DNA from: Neocallimastix lanati (nom. inval.)
Lineage: Eukaryota; Neocallimastigomycota; Neocallimastigomycetes; Neocallimastigales; Neocallimastigaceae
Length of the DNA: 64,000 nt
Assembly (NCBI GenBank): GCA_016946835.1
Contig: JACVTC010000157.1
Location: 62,001 to 126,000 of the forward strand
Reading direction: 5' to 3'
Every line of letters starts with the position of its first letter. The stretch's first letter is position 1. The position numbers were made by a program, and so were the translations under genes. Under the pieces are notes generated by a model. That model was given only the letters and a program-made list of their open reading frames with translations. It did no database searches and had not been told where the DNA came from. Below, piece after piece: positions 46,930 to 57,995 of this stretch.

Positions 46930-47220
46930 ATTAACATTCTTTTTCCCAGGTCTGTATATTATTTCAAACCAGTATTTATTGTAAAACGGAAAAGGTTCTT
47001 TAATTTCTTTTTTTACATTAATACTCCTACGATGGCGTAATTACTGGCATCACATTCGTGGTTAGGGTATGCTAGTACTAGCAGAGAGGTAATCATTTCC
47101 TTTAATTTATGGAACCCGGCTAATCCTTCTTTGGTCCATTCGAATTTCTCCTTCCTTGAGGTCATCTTGAATAGCGGCTTAGCTATTTCTGAAAAGTTTC
47201 TAATGAAATTCCTGTAGTAG
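46930..47220 (-). pseudogene. pol: Family F RNase H remnant
   Basis: The minus strand downstream of the RT stop continues in frame: YYRNFIRNFSEIAKPLFKM, then KFEWTKEGLAGFHKLKEMI and DASNYAIVGVL. This is the RT connection and the start of RNase H, with the TDAS-type motif reduced to C-DAS. The rest of RNase H is missing. Confidence 0.7.
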
Positions 47221-48096
47221 TTAGCAAAAGCCTAGAAAGCTCTTCATTTGCTTAACGTTCTCTGATTGTGGCCATTCAGCCACGGCCTTTATCTTCTCTG
47301 GGTCAGTTTCCACACCATCTTTACTGACCATATGGCCTAAAAACGAAATCTTAAGTTTGTGTAGCTCACACTTAGATATATTAGCCACAAGCTTGTGTTT
47401 AATCAGCTTTTTTAAATTCGTTCGAACATGCTGTACATGTTCCTCTAAAGTTTTAGAATAGACTACGGTATCGTCCAGGTAGACCTGACAGTACTTTCCG
47501 ATATCTTCACTGAAGACATCATTAAGTGAAGATATCACGAAGCTTTGGAACACAGCTGGCGTATTGGTTAGTCTGAAAGGCATTACCAAATGCTCAAAGT
47601 GTTCGAACTTGGTGTTGAATGCTGTCTTATACTCGTCACCTTCGCGTATCCGAACCAAGTTGTAGACAGATTTGAGATCAAATTTGGAGATCACTACTGC
47701 TTCTTTCATGGCTTCAAAAACTGCACTAATTCTTGGGATTGGATAGGCATTACGTTTAGTCCATTGATTCAGCTTTCTATAATCCATGCATAGTCGTAAC
47801 TCTCCTGACTTCTTGAATACAAACAGCACAAAATAATCCGCCGGAGACTCAGATCTTCTTATAAACCCCTTAGCCAGATTTTCATCGATATATTCCTTTA
47901 AAGCCTTTTCTTCTCTAGGACTCCTTAAATAGATTGCTCCTTTGTAAAGTGGTGCATCAGGCTCTAGTTCTATCTTACAGTCGTACGACCTGTGCTCTGG
48001 CAATGTCTTGGTGATTTCTTCACTAAAGGCTTCTGTTATGTCACCATAATATTTATCAATTATCTCGCCTATCGACAGCAGTTTCTCTAGCCCCAC
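47221..48096 (-). pseudogene. pol: Family F reverse transcriptase (ORF intact, element dead)
   Basis: 291 codons from 48096. Upstream codons in the same frame are also pol, separated by a TAG at about 48113. Motifs: SPADYFVLFVFKKSGELRLC, MDYRKLNQWT, FDLKSVYNLVRI, the catalytic box YLDD (near 47482-47493) and ISFLGHMVSKDGVETDP. This is a Ty3/gypsy RT of a different lineage from A and B. It stops at 47221 within the LGFC-AFANYY motif, a nonsense mutation. Confidence 0.8.
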
Positions 48097-49185
48097 CTTC
48101 TTTATTGTTTCCTATTCAGAATCCTCTTGGGTTAACATAGCTAAAAGATCCTTTTTTTGGCTATTTTTCAGCTCAATTTTTTCCGTAAGGTTTTTAATAG
48201 TTTTACTCTCCTTTAGGTTTTTAGCTTCCTGAGCTCTGAACCAAACTAACTATCTATCATAGTCGACTAAATAATCGTAGTAGTCTTCGTTATATTCTAT
48301 ACCTCATTCTCTGTAAAATTGTCTTGTTAAATCATTAACGATATCTTTTATTTTCTGGTTATTTATAACTTGATTTATAAGCTGATTTATTCTTGCAATA
48401 GGTTTTGCTTCTCTTGGCTCAGCTTCTTCTTTCCCATTTATCTGTACCATGTACATGCTTTCATCTTCACACTCTCCTGGTGAATCTACATCTGGTAGTC
48501 CTGGACTTTCGCCATCAATCTTAAATACCTTTGGTTGTTGATTATGGATGTCAATTTTCCTACATCTATAGGAGTCTATCCATGAACCCCGATCCTAATA
48601 TTATCGTCCTTGGCATAGCCTCAGCTAGCCTACATCTTGTGTTAAAGTCATACCATTTGACTTTACCAGTACTCTCTTCGACCAGCTTAACTTCAATCCT
48701 GAACTCTTCCGTTACTTGCGGTATCAGCACTTTGCCAGCGGTAGTAGTAAACGGTCTTCTATCTTGAATCCCATTTCATTAGCTAATTGCAGATGGATCA
48801 TGTTGATCTGTGATCCAGTATTGTACAGCACATTTAAATCTTGGAGCCCCTCTTTGGTACGAAGGTTACTTATTTTGGCCTCAAGCACAAATTCTTCGTA
48901 CTCAGACCCATCTTGCATCAGGAGTGCTGTCTTGGGAATTGGATTTTTGCTGCTCGTACGGGAGTCCTTATAGTAATTCGGTTTCTCGTTAGGTCTCGTA
49001 CCAACAACTTTACTACTATTGTGATTATAATTATCTTTCCTATTTTTGTCGTAATTATATTTTTTAGTAGGCTCTCTCCTACTGAAATCTCGTTTATCGT
49101 CTCGACGATTGTCGCTGTTTCTCCTTCTTTTAGCTTCTATATTCATGGAGGGTCTTCGCGGGTCCATTATTCCAAGTAAGGCCAT
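48097..49185 (-). pseudogene. Family F Gag end, protease and linker
   Basis: The ORF 49185-48724 has an Arg/Lys-rich, nucleocapsid-like stretch (RRRNSDNRRDDKRDFSRRE) without a CCHC knuckle. A protease-like domain follows whose active site reads LYNTGS, with Asn where the catalytic Asp belongs. After shifts near 48700 the minus strand still shows ILGSGFMDRLL. Then a linker, KIDGESPGLPDVDSPGECED to KKDLLAMLTQEDSE, leads into the RT. Confidence 0.7.
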
Positions 49186-50069
49186 TATGGAAATTTTCCT
49201 CTAGCGATTGTATTCATATCTTTCTAAGTATTCGTCTTTATAATCCGTGGGGAAGGTCTCACATCTCCTTAGACAGGTAATATAATCTTCTAGAGTTTGT
49301 TTCTCAGCAGCTAGTTCATAAAATACTTCCCTAACCGAAGGTCTCACCTGCTGTACTAACGATAGCCTTTTGGTTTCATTCGACAGCTGGAGTATTCTAT
49401 TTAGTCTATTGAACTCTGAGAACTATTCATAGACTTTTCCCCATTCATGCCTAAGTTTAATCTTCGCTGTTTTAACTTCCTCCAAATTCTCTCACTTTTA
49501 AATTCCTTCAACAACCTTTCCATTAGTCTCTGAGTTGTCATGTTGCTTGCTAGTCTCCTCCTCAACCACCCTTTTCTCAACGTCACCAAATCATTGGTCC
49601 AAGGCTGGGATAAGTTACTAAGTTCGGCCTCAATTTTAGCAAACTTGATTTCGCTCTGTGTTTGCATCTGGTCAATCATATCAGCCGTCTGTTGCTGAGT
49701 ACTGATCATCATGTTCTTAAACTCCTCCATCTGATTATTAAGCAAAGCAACAAAGTCCATAGCTCCAGCATTGTTACTCTTGCTTGAACTCTCCCTTTGG
49801 GTAGTTCCTGGCTTACTAGCTTCAGGTTTACTAGCCTCGGGCTTGCTAGTCTCAGGCGCCGTAGCTGGTTTGGGTTTAGATGCAGCTGGCTTCTCAGGAG
49901 TACTGGTAGTTTTCTTATCTCCTGTATTCTGGAGTCGAGATGGAGGAGCTTCAACAAGCGTAGGGCTGTTTTCTGCAACCACACTACCCACCTAACTTTT
50001 TAAAAAACCATTCCATGTGGTCTTCTTCGTATTATCGGGTGCTTTGAAATTCTTGTTCTTTTTATCCAT
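49186..50069 (-). pseudogene. gag: Family F Gag, frameshifted and internally deleted
   Basis: Starts at the ATG 50069 (MDKKNKNFKAPDN), with a TAG at about 49994. The long frame to 49401 has a Pro/Lys repeat (SKPEASKPEASKPG) and a helical segment (FVALLNNQMEEFKNMMISTQ). Compared with the related gag at 57990-59198 about 180 codons are missing after VEEETS (near 49545). Retrotransposon Gag homology continues in another frame, RILQLSNETKRLSLVQQVRP and on to DYKDEYLERYEY (near 49220). Confidence 0.75.
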
Positions 50070-50329
50070 TTACTTTTGTTATAAAATTATTAATTTATTT
50101 AACGTATTCACTTATTTAAGATTTATCTAAATAATTATTGATTCTTTTACTTATTTAGATTTACTTAGTTAATATTTATTTATTCACTTATTTTTTTGAA
50201 GTATAAATAATAAAAACAATAGAAGAAATAAAATAAAAATAAAATTAAAAATTTTTTGAAAAATTAAATGTATAAAAATTAATAATTTAAATATTATTTT
50301 TATTTTGTACTAAGACTTATTATTTTTAT

Positions 50330-51004
50330 TTTGTAAAAATTAAATTATTTTATTAATTAAATTATTACTTAGCGTTTAAATTTTATTTAACTATTATTGG
50401 TTATTTAGTTATAAAGCGTTACTATTTTAAAAGGTAAGTTTATATTAAAAGGTAAGTTTATTATTAACTAATATAACAAATAATAATTAATTTAAAGGCT
50501 AAGATAATTTAAACCTTTCAATTCGAGTTGTACTAAGAAAAAGTTTATTATTATTTAATAAATAATATTAATTCAACGCTTAATTATAATACGCAACATT
50601 ATTTACTTTAACCGTTAATAGGAGGTTGAGTTTACACAAATTATTTATATTTTATTAATTTAATTATTTATCTTTTATTTAATAATAAAATATTTTTGTT
50701 AATACAATTTACGTTAATAGTAACACTAGTGCGTTACAGTTATAAGTACATTTATTTTTATACATGCAAATAATTTAATGATTGGTAAAATAATTTAATT
50801 TAACCTAATTTACTAATCATTTAATAAAACTATTTATAACTAAATAACTATTAATACAATAAACTATTAAATAATAAAATTTAATGTACGAAATTAGAGT
50901 AAAGATTTTATTTGATTAGATGTAATTGCTAACTGCTTATAGATACATTATGTAACCAGAGAACTACCAATGGATAGGCTTAATGTTACCATGTATCTGT
51001 TACA
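50330..51004 (-). repeat. Family F 5' LTR (repeat R1), minus orientation
   Basis: The minus strand starts TGTAACAGATACATGG at 51004 and probably ends TTTTTACA near 50332. It lies directly upstream of the F gag. The same blocks occur at 29905-31243, 57640-57995 and 59885-60020, twice next to a related gag. The 3' bound is inferred. No primer site was recognised between it and gag. Confidence 0.6.
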
Positions 51005-51479
51005 CACGTTATACCTTGGTTATTGTTACTCAATGAGGCCTACCTTGCCTTATATACTAAATGTTACTGGATTGAGCGTTATCTTTTACCTTCTGGAATA
51101 AATATTTATTTAGTTATTAATTCTTTCATTCATTTATATCTAATAATAATTATTTAAATAATTATTATGTATTTATTTAATTTTAAACCAATCATGTATT
51201 TTAATTATAAATTTTTGATTAAAAAATTATGTATTATTATTTTATTTTGACTCTTTGAGTCGATATTAACAAAGTAACGATTCTTAAAATTAATATTAAA
51301 TAAAACAATAATTATGAAAATATTAAATAAAAAAATTTAGTGTAATAATAAATAATAAATCTCATCTTTAGTAGTTTGTTTATTAGTGAACACATCTATA
51401 AGACCAAGTGAGATAAAATAAATCATAAAATCGTTAACTGTAAAGATTTAGATAGCATAATAATGAAGGATTTTGATAA
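51005..51479. other. Spacer without recognised feature
   Basis: AT-rich; no ORF, repeat or RNA gene seen. Confidence 0.55.
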
Positions 51480-52728
51480 AAAAGAATACAAAAAGGTTTT
51501 TGAAATTTTAAGCAATTTTATGCAATAAAGAATATCCGGCATTCACGAAAATTAGACAAACCAGTGACTTGACCATAACGAATGGATTATGGAACTTCAT
51601 TCTCATCACACATTGTTGCGGATGTCAGTACTTTAATAACAGGAGAATATAGAAATAAAATACTCAACATTTGATAGAGAATTACTAGCCATAGCGGAAT
51701 CACTAGAACATTTTAAATTTCTCATTAGAAACGGACAAAGAATATTTATATTAACCGATCATAAAAACTTAGTCTTTGCAATCAATAAAGACTCTAAAGT
51801 AGAATCTAACCGTAAATTTAGACTCTTTGAAAAGATTTGTCAGTACAACTGCTTCCCTATCTGGATTCAAGGTAAAGACAACAAAATAGCAGATTTCTTA
51901 TCCCGGCAATACTTTAATATGTCATCTATTAGCGATAATAATAAAGAGTGTAACAACATGGAATATCTCGATAATCGTAATCTCACTCTTCCGAAGAAAA
52001 GAAAAATTACATATTCTGAATCGGAATATTCAGAACTTCTAGAACGATGCCAACAACTTGTCGACATTAATAAACGTCTTTCAGAAAAACTTCGCTTTTC
52101 TACTAAGGAGGCCACTAATTACAAAGAAACGAATAAATCCCTTTGTAAAAGAATTTCTACCCTAGAAAATTCTGAAAAAACAACAATCTTACCATTGTCA
52201 AATAAAGAAATCAATAAAAAAAAAAGTATTAATAAAGGCAAACAACCAGATATCACAGACGGAGAAAACAATGAAAATGAAGCCGATATCGTTATCACTT
52301 ACAATAATAACAAAATAGAAACAGAATTGAATGATTTAAAGAAGGAAATTGAAAATAAATACACCAAATTAAACAATAATCTAATAAATTACAAATATAA
52401 TTTCAAAAGAAGCAAATTTTACTTAGACACACAAGAAATTATAGAAAAATATCCTCTTTACGAAGATAATCTAGTAAACTTTAAAAATGAAACAATTAAC
52501 AAAATCAATAGTCTAGAATTACGAGTATCTCAAAAGATAAGAAGTCAAGAGATTAAGATTAATAATTTAAATAGAACAATCCAAATCCTACAGAATGAAT
52601 TAGAAGCCATTCGAAGAGGCTTAGGCGATCTACCAACCTATGAGGAATCTCAAACCAATCAAATCCAAACAATATACACTGATAATAATTCACATGATGC
52701 TTTTGAAAATGCTATTGAATTAGATTAG
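51480..52728 (+). pseudogene. RNase H fused to a long coiled-coil tail
   Basis: From 51480 two frames carry the start of a retroelement RNase H (YKKVFEILSNF, then YGTSFSSHIVADVSTLITGE). A shift near 51650 leads into a frame open to 52728: YSTFDRELLAIAESLEHFKF, ILTDHKNLVF and GKDNKIADFLSRQYF. No integrase follows. The frame instead runs on for about 270 residues of charged, heptad-like coiled coil with a KYP motif in the middle and DLPTYEES near the end. The RNase H is not close to those of A, B or F. An internal ATG at 51919 would give the tail alone. Either a decayed pol with an unusual C-terminus or a fusion by deletion. Confidence 0.65.
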
Positions 52729-52842
52729 AGTGTTATATATATATTAGAATAGATAGTTAATATATTAAAATATTTTATTTTTATTATTAGTTATAGTTGA
52801 AGAAATTAAAACATGTAATTTTTATAATTTCTATATATTATT

Positions 52843-52899
52843 AATAAAAGTATAAAAGAAAATAAAATTTCCATGAAATTTTATCTATATACTTTTATT
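52843..52899 (+). repeat. 57-nt perfect-arm hairpin
   Basis: The outer arms AATAAAAGTATA/TATACTTTTATT (12 bp) and inner arms ATAAAATTTC/GAAATTTTAT (10 bp) fold around the loop CAT. It lies in the non-coding gap between the two coiled-coil ORFs. Confidence 0.75.
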
Positions 52900-53181
52900 T
52901 TGAACGTTAATATTTGAATAATTATTATATAGTATAAAATCCTTTTAATAAAACAAATTGTAATAAAACTGATCACTTTATTATCAATAAATAAATTAAT
53001 AAAATATTTATTAAAAGTAAAAATAAAAAACATAAATAGTTTTTTAGATTTTGTGTAATAATTTGCAAAGTATTATTTACGTGAAATAAAAACTATAAAA
53101 TCTTTATAAGCAAACCGTGGTGTTTTTTAATATTTTTTCAAACAAAAAAATTAATCGCTTCCAAGGACTCTTATAAAGTAA

Positions 53182-54684
53182 TTCAATTTTCATCAAGAAA
53201 AGTTGAAGAAAAACGAATTTTATTTTCAAAATAAACAAATCAAACAAGTCCAGAACAATACTAATATCAATATTAACAAACTTAATGATAATTTTGAATA
53301 TAACCAAAAGGTCCTCGAAGAGACCCAAAAATCCATTGAGGAAGACAAGCAATTAATCCTTGCACAAAAAAGAGATATTGAAGATTTAAATTCCAAAATC
53401 ATCCACATTTCTAAATTAAACGCTTTAACCATAAAAGGAAAATTTTGCGAAGATGAAGTTAGCAAGAGCAAAATCAACCAATGTGAAGAGGAGTTGAAAA
53501 CATTTAAAGCCGAAATGGACCTCAAATTTCATATGCAGAACGAATTGGTTAATCAATATAATACGGTTGAAAGTTCTTTTAAGACAATCATTAATCAACT
53601 AAGTCACTTCCAGGATAAGATTGATGACATTCAAAACCAAATCGAACTCTCTGATAATGAACTTACCCAAGACAAACTTAATCAGCTTACCAATTGTCAA
53701 TCCGAATATCAAAATAAATTTAATAATACTATTAAATCCCTTGAAAATATTAAAATAAATAATAAAGATATCGAAGAAAACTTTAAAAAACAAGTTAACA
53801 CGATAAAGGAGAGTATATCAAAATACCAACTTTCTCTTTCAGACAAAACATTACAATTCGAATATAAAAAACTCGTAGAAAAACATCCTAAAACAACAAA
53901 ATTCTTTACCTACACTTGCAAAAATAACAATGTTTTTCTTTCTATTAAAGATCCAAAATATTCTAATATCGTGAACAAACTCATACTTAAATCATATGAA
54001 AACCTTTGGGATATCCAAACGGGCCTTAACGAACCAACTGTAGATAACCTAAGTTATTACATTGATGGAAACTTTAACGGCTGGGAATCTTCTTCTTCTT
54101 CTGAAGACGAGGGGATGGACGAAGATGACCATAAAAAAGAAAAATCCTTTATAGGAAATACTACACTGATAGATTTTCAAAAACAGTTAGAAAATAAATT
54201 AATTAGTGAAATTAATAAAAATGAAGCAACCAGCTCAAATAAGTATGAAGAATTCAATAACAAGATTAATAACATACAAAGCAAGCTGTCTACTGACCTA
54301 AAAAAGGAATATGAAAATCTTAATAAAAAACTACAAATGTTAGACATTAACAATAAGGATGAACTAAATGAATTCAAACAAGAGTTCAAAAATATAAAAG
54401 ATCTCTTTAGCGCCCAGGAAAAGGCTAAACAGGAGATAAATGAGATAAATAGACAATTGAAGGATATAAAACACGAGAAACTACGAGAAAGACAAAAAGG
54501 GAACTATAAAGAAAAAGCAAAATTGGACTACACCTATAACACTATCGACTTCTCTGAAAGTTATGACTCATTTATAGGATTTTTAAACTTCCTAGAAAAA
54601 GAGAACATACAGGAAAATCAATATTATAATTCACTTTCAGGTAAAACTTATGAACCGAATGAAAGAGATAGACTTCGACTTTAG
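53182..54684 (+). CDS. Long coiled-coil ORF, possibly Gag N-terminal region
   Basis: Unknown protein; open from 53182 without an early ATG (first Met after several residues of coil), so the true start is uncertain. About 490 residues. An N-terminal coiled coil rich in Lys/Glu/Asn leads to a folded-looking middle with EKHPKTTKFFTYTC and SYENLWDIQTGLNEP. An acidic serine cluster (WESSSSSEDEGMDEDDH) and a second long coiled coil follow. It overlaps the Gag-like ORF (54650-55327) by 35 bp in the +1 frame, so the two may be one protein split by a frameshift. The middle resembles the KYP region of the upstream tail in layout. Confidence 0.55.
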   Translation, partial: FNFHQEKLKKNEFYFQNKQIKQVQNNTNININKLNDNFEYNQKVLEETQKSIEEDKQLILAQKRDIEDLNSKIIHISKLNALTIKGKFCEDEVSKSKINQCEEELKTFKAEMDLKFHMQNELVNQYNTVESSFKTIINQLSHFQDKIDDIQNQIELSDNELTQDKLNQLTNCQSEYQNKFNNTIKSLENIKINNKDIEENFKKQVNTIKESISKYQLSLSDKTLQFEYKKLVEKHPKTTKFFTYTCKNNNVFLSIKDPKYSNIVNKLILKSYENLWDIQTGLNEPTVDNLSYYIDGNFNGWESSSSSEDEGMDEDDHKKEKSFIGNTTLIDFQKQLENKLISEINKNEATSSNKYEEFNNKINNIQSKLSTDLKKEYENLNKKLQMLDINNKDELNEFKQEFKNIKDLFSAQEKAKQEINEINRQLKDIKHEKLRERQKGNYKEKAKLDYTYNTIDFSESYDSFIGFLNFLEKENIQENQYYNSLSGKTYEPNERDRLRL

Positions 54685-55327
54685 AATCAAACAACTTAAT
54701 AATCAAGTGCAACCTAAAGAACCACACAGTGTTGCTCAATGGTATTATATTAAAGAAAATAATGAAAATGAATTGATAGATAAACACCAACAAGTGGTAA
54801 CTTTCACTCCAGACGAATTCGAGGCTATCAGAGATGTAGAAGGAACATCTACATTATTTCAAAAGAATTTTCGTACCAAATGTCCAAAATACAAGAACAA
54901 AGATACGGGCTATGACCGCCTTAGAGATTTCAAGTTTTATTTACAAAACTACGCCCCTCCCACAAACGAAATTCAAATCATCGATGCCTTTGGTACATTC
55001 GTTGAGAAAAACCAAGAAACCAAAAAGTGGTATTCGCAGAAGAAAAAAGAAATCTTAAATCTAATCAGAGATAATCCTAGAATTAGAGGAATCTTAGCAT
55101 GGAATCATTTCAATCGAATAATTAAAGAATTTGAATTTAAGTATTGTGAATTTACTATTTCAGAACAACAAAAATATTGGAATAACATTAAACCATGCTA
55201 TAATCTTTCTATCAAAAACTTCAAAAATCTAATAAATCAAATCGAAAAAGTAGCTATTAATTTACATCTAGAATACTGCTCTATTAAAAAAAGTTGCCAA
55301 TCTGAATTTGGTTACTGCTTACTTTAA
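54650..55327 (+). CDS. Gag-like domain ORF
   Basis: 225 codons from the ATG at 54650. SVAQWYYIKENNENELIDKH precedes a helical region. The segment IIDAFGTFVEKNQETKKWY, then ILAWNHFNRIIKEFEFKY, then LSIKNFKNLINQIEKVA follows the spacing of retrotransposon Gag capsid domains (W..F......F, then a YN-S--F motif). No zinc knuckle is found before the stop; the last codons contain two Cys. Coding-like sequence continues in other frames to about 55520 (Tyr-rich triplet repeats). Family assignment is by pattern only. Confidence 0.5.
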   Translation: MNRMKEIDFDFRIKQLNNQVQPKEPHSVAQWYYIKENNENELIDKHQQVVTFTPDEFEAIRDVEGTSTLFQKNFRTKCPKYKNKDTGYDRLRDFKFYLQNYAPPTNEIQIIDAFGTFVEKNQETKKWYSQKKKEILNLIRDNPRIRGILAWNHFNRIIKEFEFKYCEFTISEQQKYWNNIKPCYNLSIKNFKNLINQIEKVAINLHLEYCSIKKSCQSEFGYCLL

Positions 55328-56669
55328 CTATAATGGTAAATGTAATAAAAACATTGGCATCAATACTATGATAATAAAAATATTTCTAATTATTACTACA
55401 AATTCAAATTAAAAGGAAAATCTAACAACTACTACTACTACTACCATTACTACTACCATTACTACTACCACTATTATAGCTACTACTACTAATAATAATA
55501 AACCGGAAATTCAAATAACTACGAACTACTACTACTATTACTACTAATAATAAACTTGAAATTCCAACATCAACCATTACTACTTCAACTACTACCATTA
55601 CAGCAACACTACCAACATTATATGTATAACCACTTATAACACCTAACCTAACCCTTATTTAAATCCTAAAAATTAAAAGAATTTAAAACCTAACCCTTAA
55701 CTAATACTTTCTAATTACTTTGGGTATAATTATAATATTTTCAAACATAGATTATTCCTTAATGAACCTCTTAAACTACATATTTCTAACAATTCTACTA
55801 TTATTTCTGATCTAGATTCTCTTAACTCAAGACTAAGTAAATTAATTATCTTATGTTTGTAAATCTACTATGACATCCTGCATAATTCCATTGGCCAGGG
55901 TTTCACCTCTCCTCCATTGAACTCTTTAACCATACTCATGCTACAGATAGATGTGTGTTTATTCGTGACTCTATCATTCGCATCCGTGATTTACTAAGGC
56001 CGACTAATTCCTTTTACAATACTTCGATTATTCGTCCTGTATTTTTAAAAATTTTCATAGAGCTCATGTGAACATTTGTAATATCTCTGGCTTGAACACT
56101 CCTTTTATTCAAAATAAGCATTGGTTATCTTATTATGAAGATCTTTCTATCTATACTCTTCCTTCTTCGTATAATATTCTTGACTCTTTTCTTAACCATC
56201 ATGAATACTCTGCCTTTCGCCAGGCTATTTACTACTTGGAAAGTTTTAGGTCTCCCCGTAACCCTACTATCTCTATTACATAACCCTAACCCTAATTTTA
56301 GGTTTTAAATTCTTTTATAAAACCTAGAACTAACTTTACTAGGAAACGCTAACGCTCTTCTTCTTCAACATCAATTGTTAAATCCAAGAAAAAAGGAAAA
56401 ACTTTTATTTAATTTCTTTTTTTACTATTATTCTTTTCTTTACTTTCTTTTAATTTCTCATTATTAGCTTATTAATGTTTACTACTTATATTATTTATCT
56501 ATCATTTATTTCTTGGATTATAGCTTAAATGCATGTATTATTTATCTTATAAAATAAATAATTTTAATAAAATTAATAAACGCATATAAAACCCTAACCA
56601 TGTATAATACAAAATATTACTTAGATATGAATATAACCCTAATCCCTAAGCTATACAAAATCAAAGTGA
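55328..56669 (+). other. Triplet repeats and telomere-like motifs, no gene
   Basis: ACT/CTA triplet repeats occupy about 55427-55580. Telomere-like units follow at 55641-55700 (CCTAACCTAACCC), 56281-56296 (TAACCCTAACCCTAA), 56588 (ACCCTAACC) and 56635 (AACCCTAATCCCTAA). The stretch 55850-56280 has higher GC and ordinary-looking codons (ORF at 56068), but no recognisable protein. Confidence 0.5.
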
Positions 56670-56998
56670 AAGAAGGCTGAGCTAAACAACTTCATTCCAG
56701 CTACGGAAAAAAGGTTTGGGGAAGTTGAGAGAAGGGTGGAAGAAGAGGAGACTAGCGGTCAGGCTAGTGTGGCTGAGCTTCAATAGATTGAAGAATATAC
56801 AACATCGACTAGCTAAAGAAGCAGCAATAGATCATGAGATCCATAAGATGTAACTTATATGGATAAGGACTAAAAAAAGGAAAGAAATTCCAGCTGGACC
56901 CATATGTGATGACCCGTAACTACAGAGATTAATGAAGAGATTACAACAAAAGTTTAACAATGAGCGAACCCTTGAGGAAGTAAAGACTGCAATGTTAA
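56670..56998 (+). pseudogene. Gag fragment of family F/G, plus strand
   Basis: Broken frames read KAELNNFIPATEKRFGEVER, RRVEEEETSGQASVAEL and at the end FNNERTLEEVKT. These match the minus-strand gag at 57990-59198 (AELSHFIPVVDQRFGEVERR; KEFKSERTLKEVK) in the same order. Several stops. It is an inverted relic of the same family. Confidence 0.78.
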
Positions 56999-57639
56999 AT
57001 CGGTTAAATAAATTTATTTTCTAATCATAAAAAAATCTATTTAGGAAAAGATTAGATGAAAAACCTAAATAGTTTTTCGATCAATATTCTAATCATATTA
57101 ATCATCGTATAATTAAAGAAAACCTATTTGTTAGGAAAAGCATTAATTAGCGATTTTCTAATTAATTATTAAAATATTAAATAATAATAAAATAGGAATT
57201 AATAAAAAAGATTTTTTTTTTATTTAAAAAATAGAAATTAAATAATATGATAGATTAGATAAATTTATACATTATAAAATTCATAATTCATTTTAATTAA
57301 AATAACTAATATTTTTGTGGTAAAATATTAAATACAAATTTACGTAATCTTTTGTAAAAATTCTATTTAAATGAATTACAATAATAAGTAAATAAATTTT
57401 ATATTATTTATATAAATGTATAAAATATAATATGTAAATAAATTTAGATCAATATATGAAAATATAACTATTAAATAAATTTATAAGTTAAAATCAATGA
57501 ATATATTAATTATAATTTAAATAAATATTTTTTTAAAAAAATAATTAGTATTTTATAAATAATTATAAATTATTAATGATTTTTCATTAATTATAAGAAA
57601 TATTAATTATTCATTTTTGAATAATTATGATTTTTTACA
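56999..57639. other. AT-rich spacer
   Basis: No gene or clear repeat seen. Confidence 0.55.
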
Positions 57640-57995
57640 GTAAAAGGTAGGTTTATTTTAACTAGAATAACAAATAATAATTAATTTTAAAGGATAAGAT
57701 AATTTAACACCTCTCTATTTGAATTGTTAAAAATAAACGCTAAAATAAATTATAATTACTTATTATAACATTTAAGAATATAGCGCAGCACTTTATAACC
57801 TTATTAAATAATTTAATTTAACTTAATTTACTAATCAATTATTAAAACTATTTATAACTAAATAACTATTAATATAATAAACTATAAAATAATAAAATTT
57901 AATGCACGAAATTAAAGTAAATATTTTATTTGATTACCTATAATTGCTAACTGTTTATACATTACGTAACCAAAGAACTATCATTGGATAGGTTT
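57640..57995 (-). repeat. Truncated R1 LTR at the 3' side of element G
   Basis: Matches 50420-50990: AGGTAGGTTTATT near 57646, TTTAATGCACGAAATTA near 57897, ATTACGTAACC and ATTGGATAGG near 57960-57992. The first bases of the LTR (TGTAACAGATAC) are missing, and the repeat joins the gag sequence directly. Confidence 0.65.

Noticed and set aside
48531-49179. Several plus-strand ORFs of 60-112 aa
   Set aside because: Antisense to the family F gag-protease region, which explains their length and composition.
49771-50003. Plus-strand Leu/Ser/Val-rich ORFs, also near 58852-59214
   Set aside because: Antisense of the Pro/Lys-rich Gag repeat; both copies show the same artefact.
56281-56296. True telomere
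   Set aside because: Only two to three units, embedded in non-telomeric DNA with transposon sequence on both sides.
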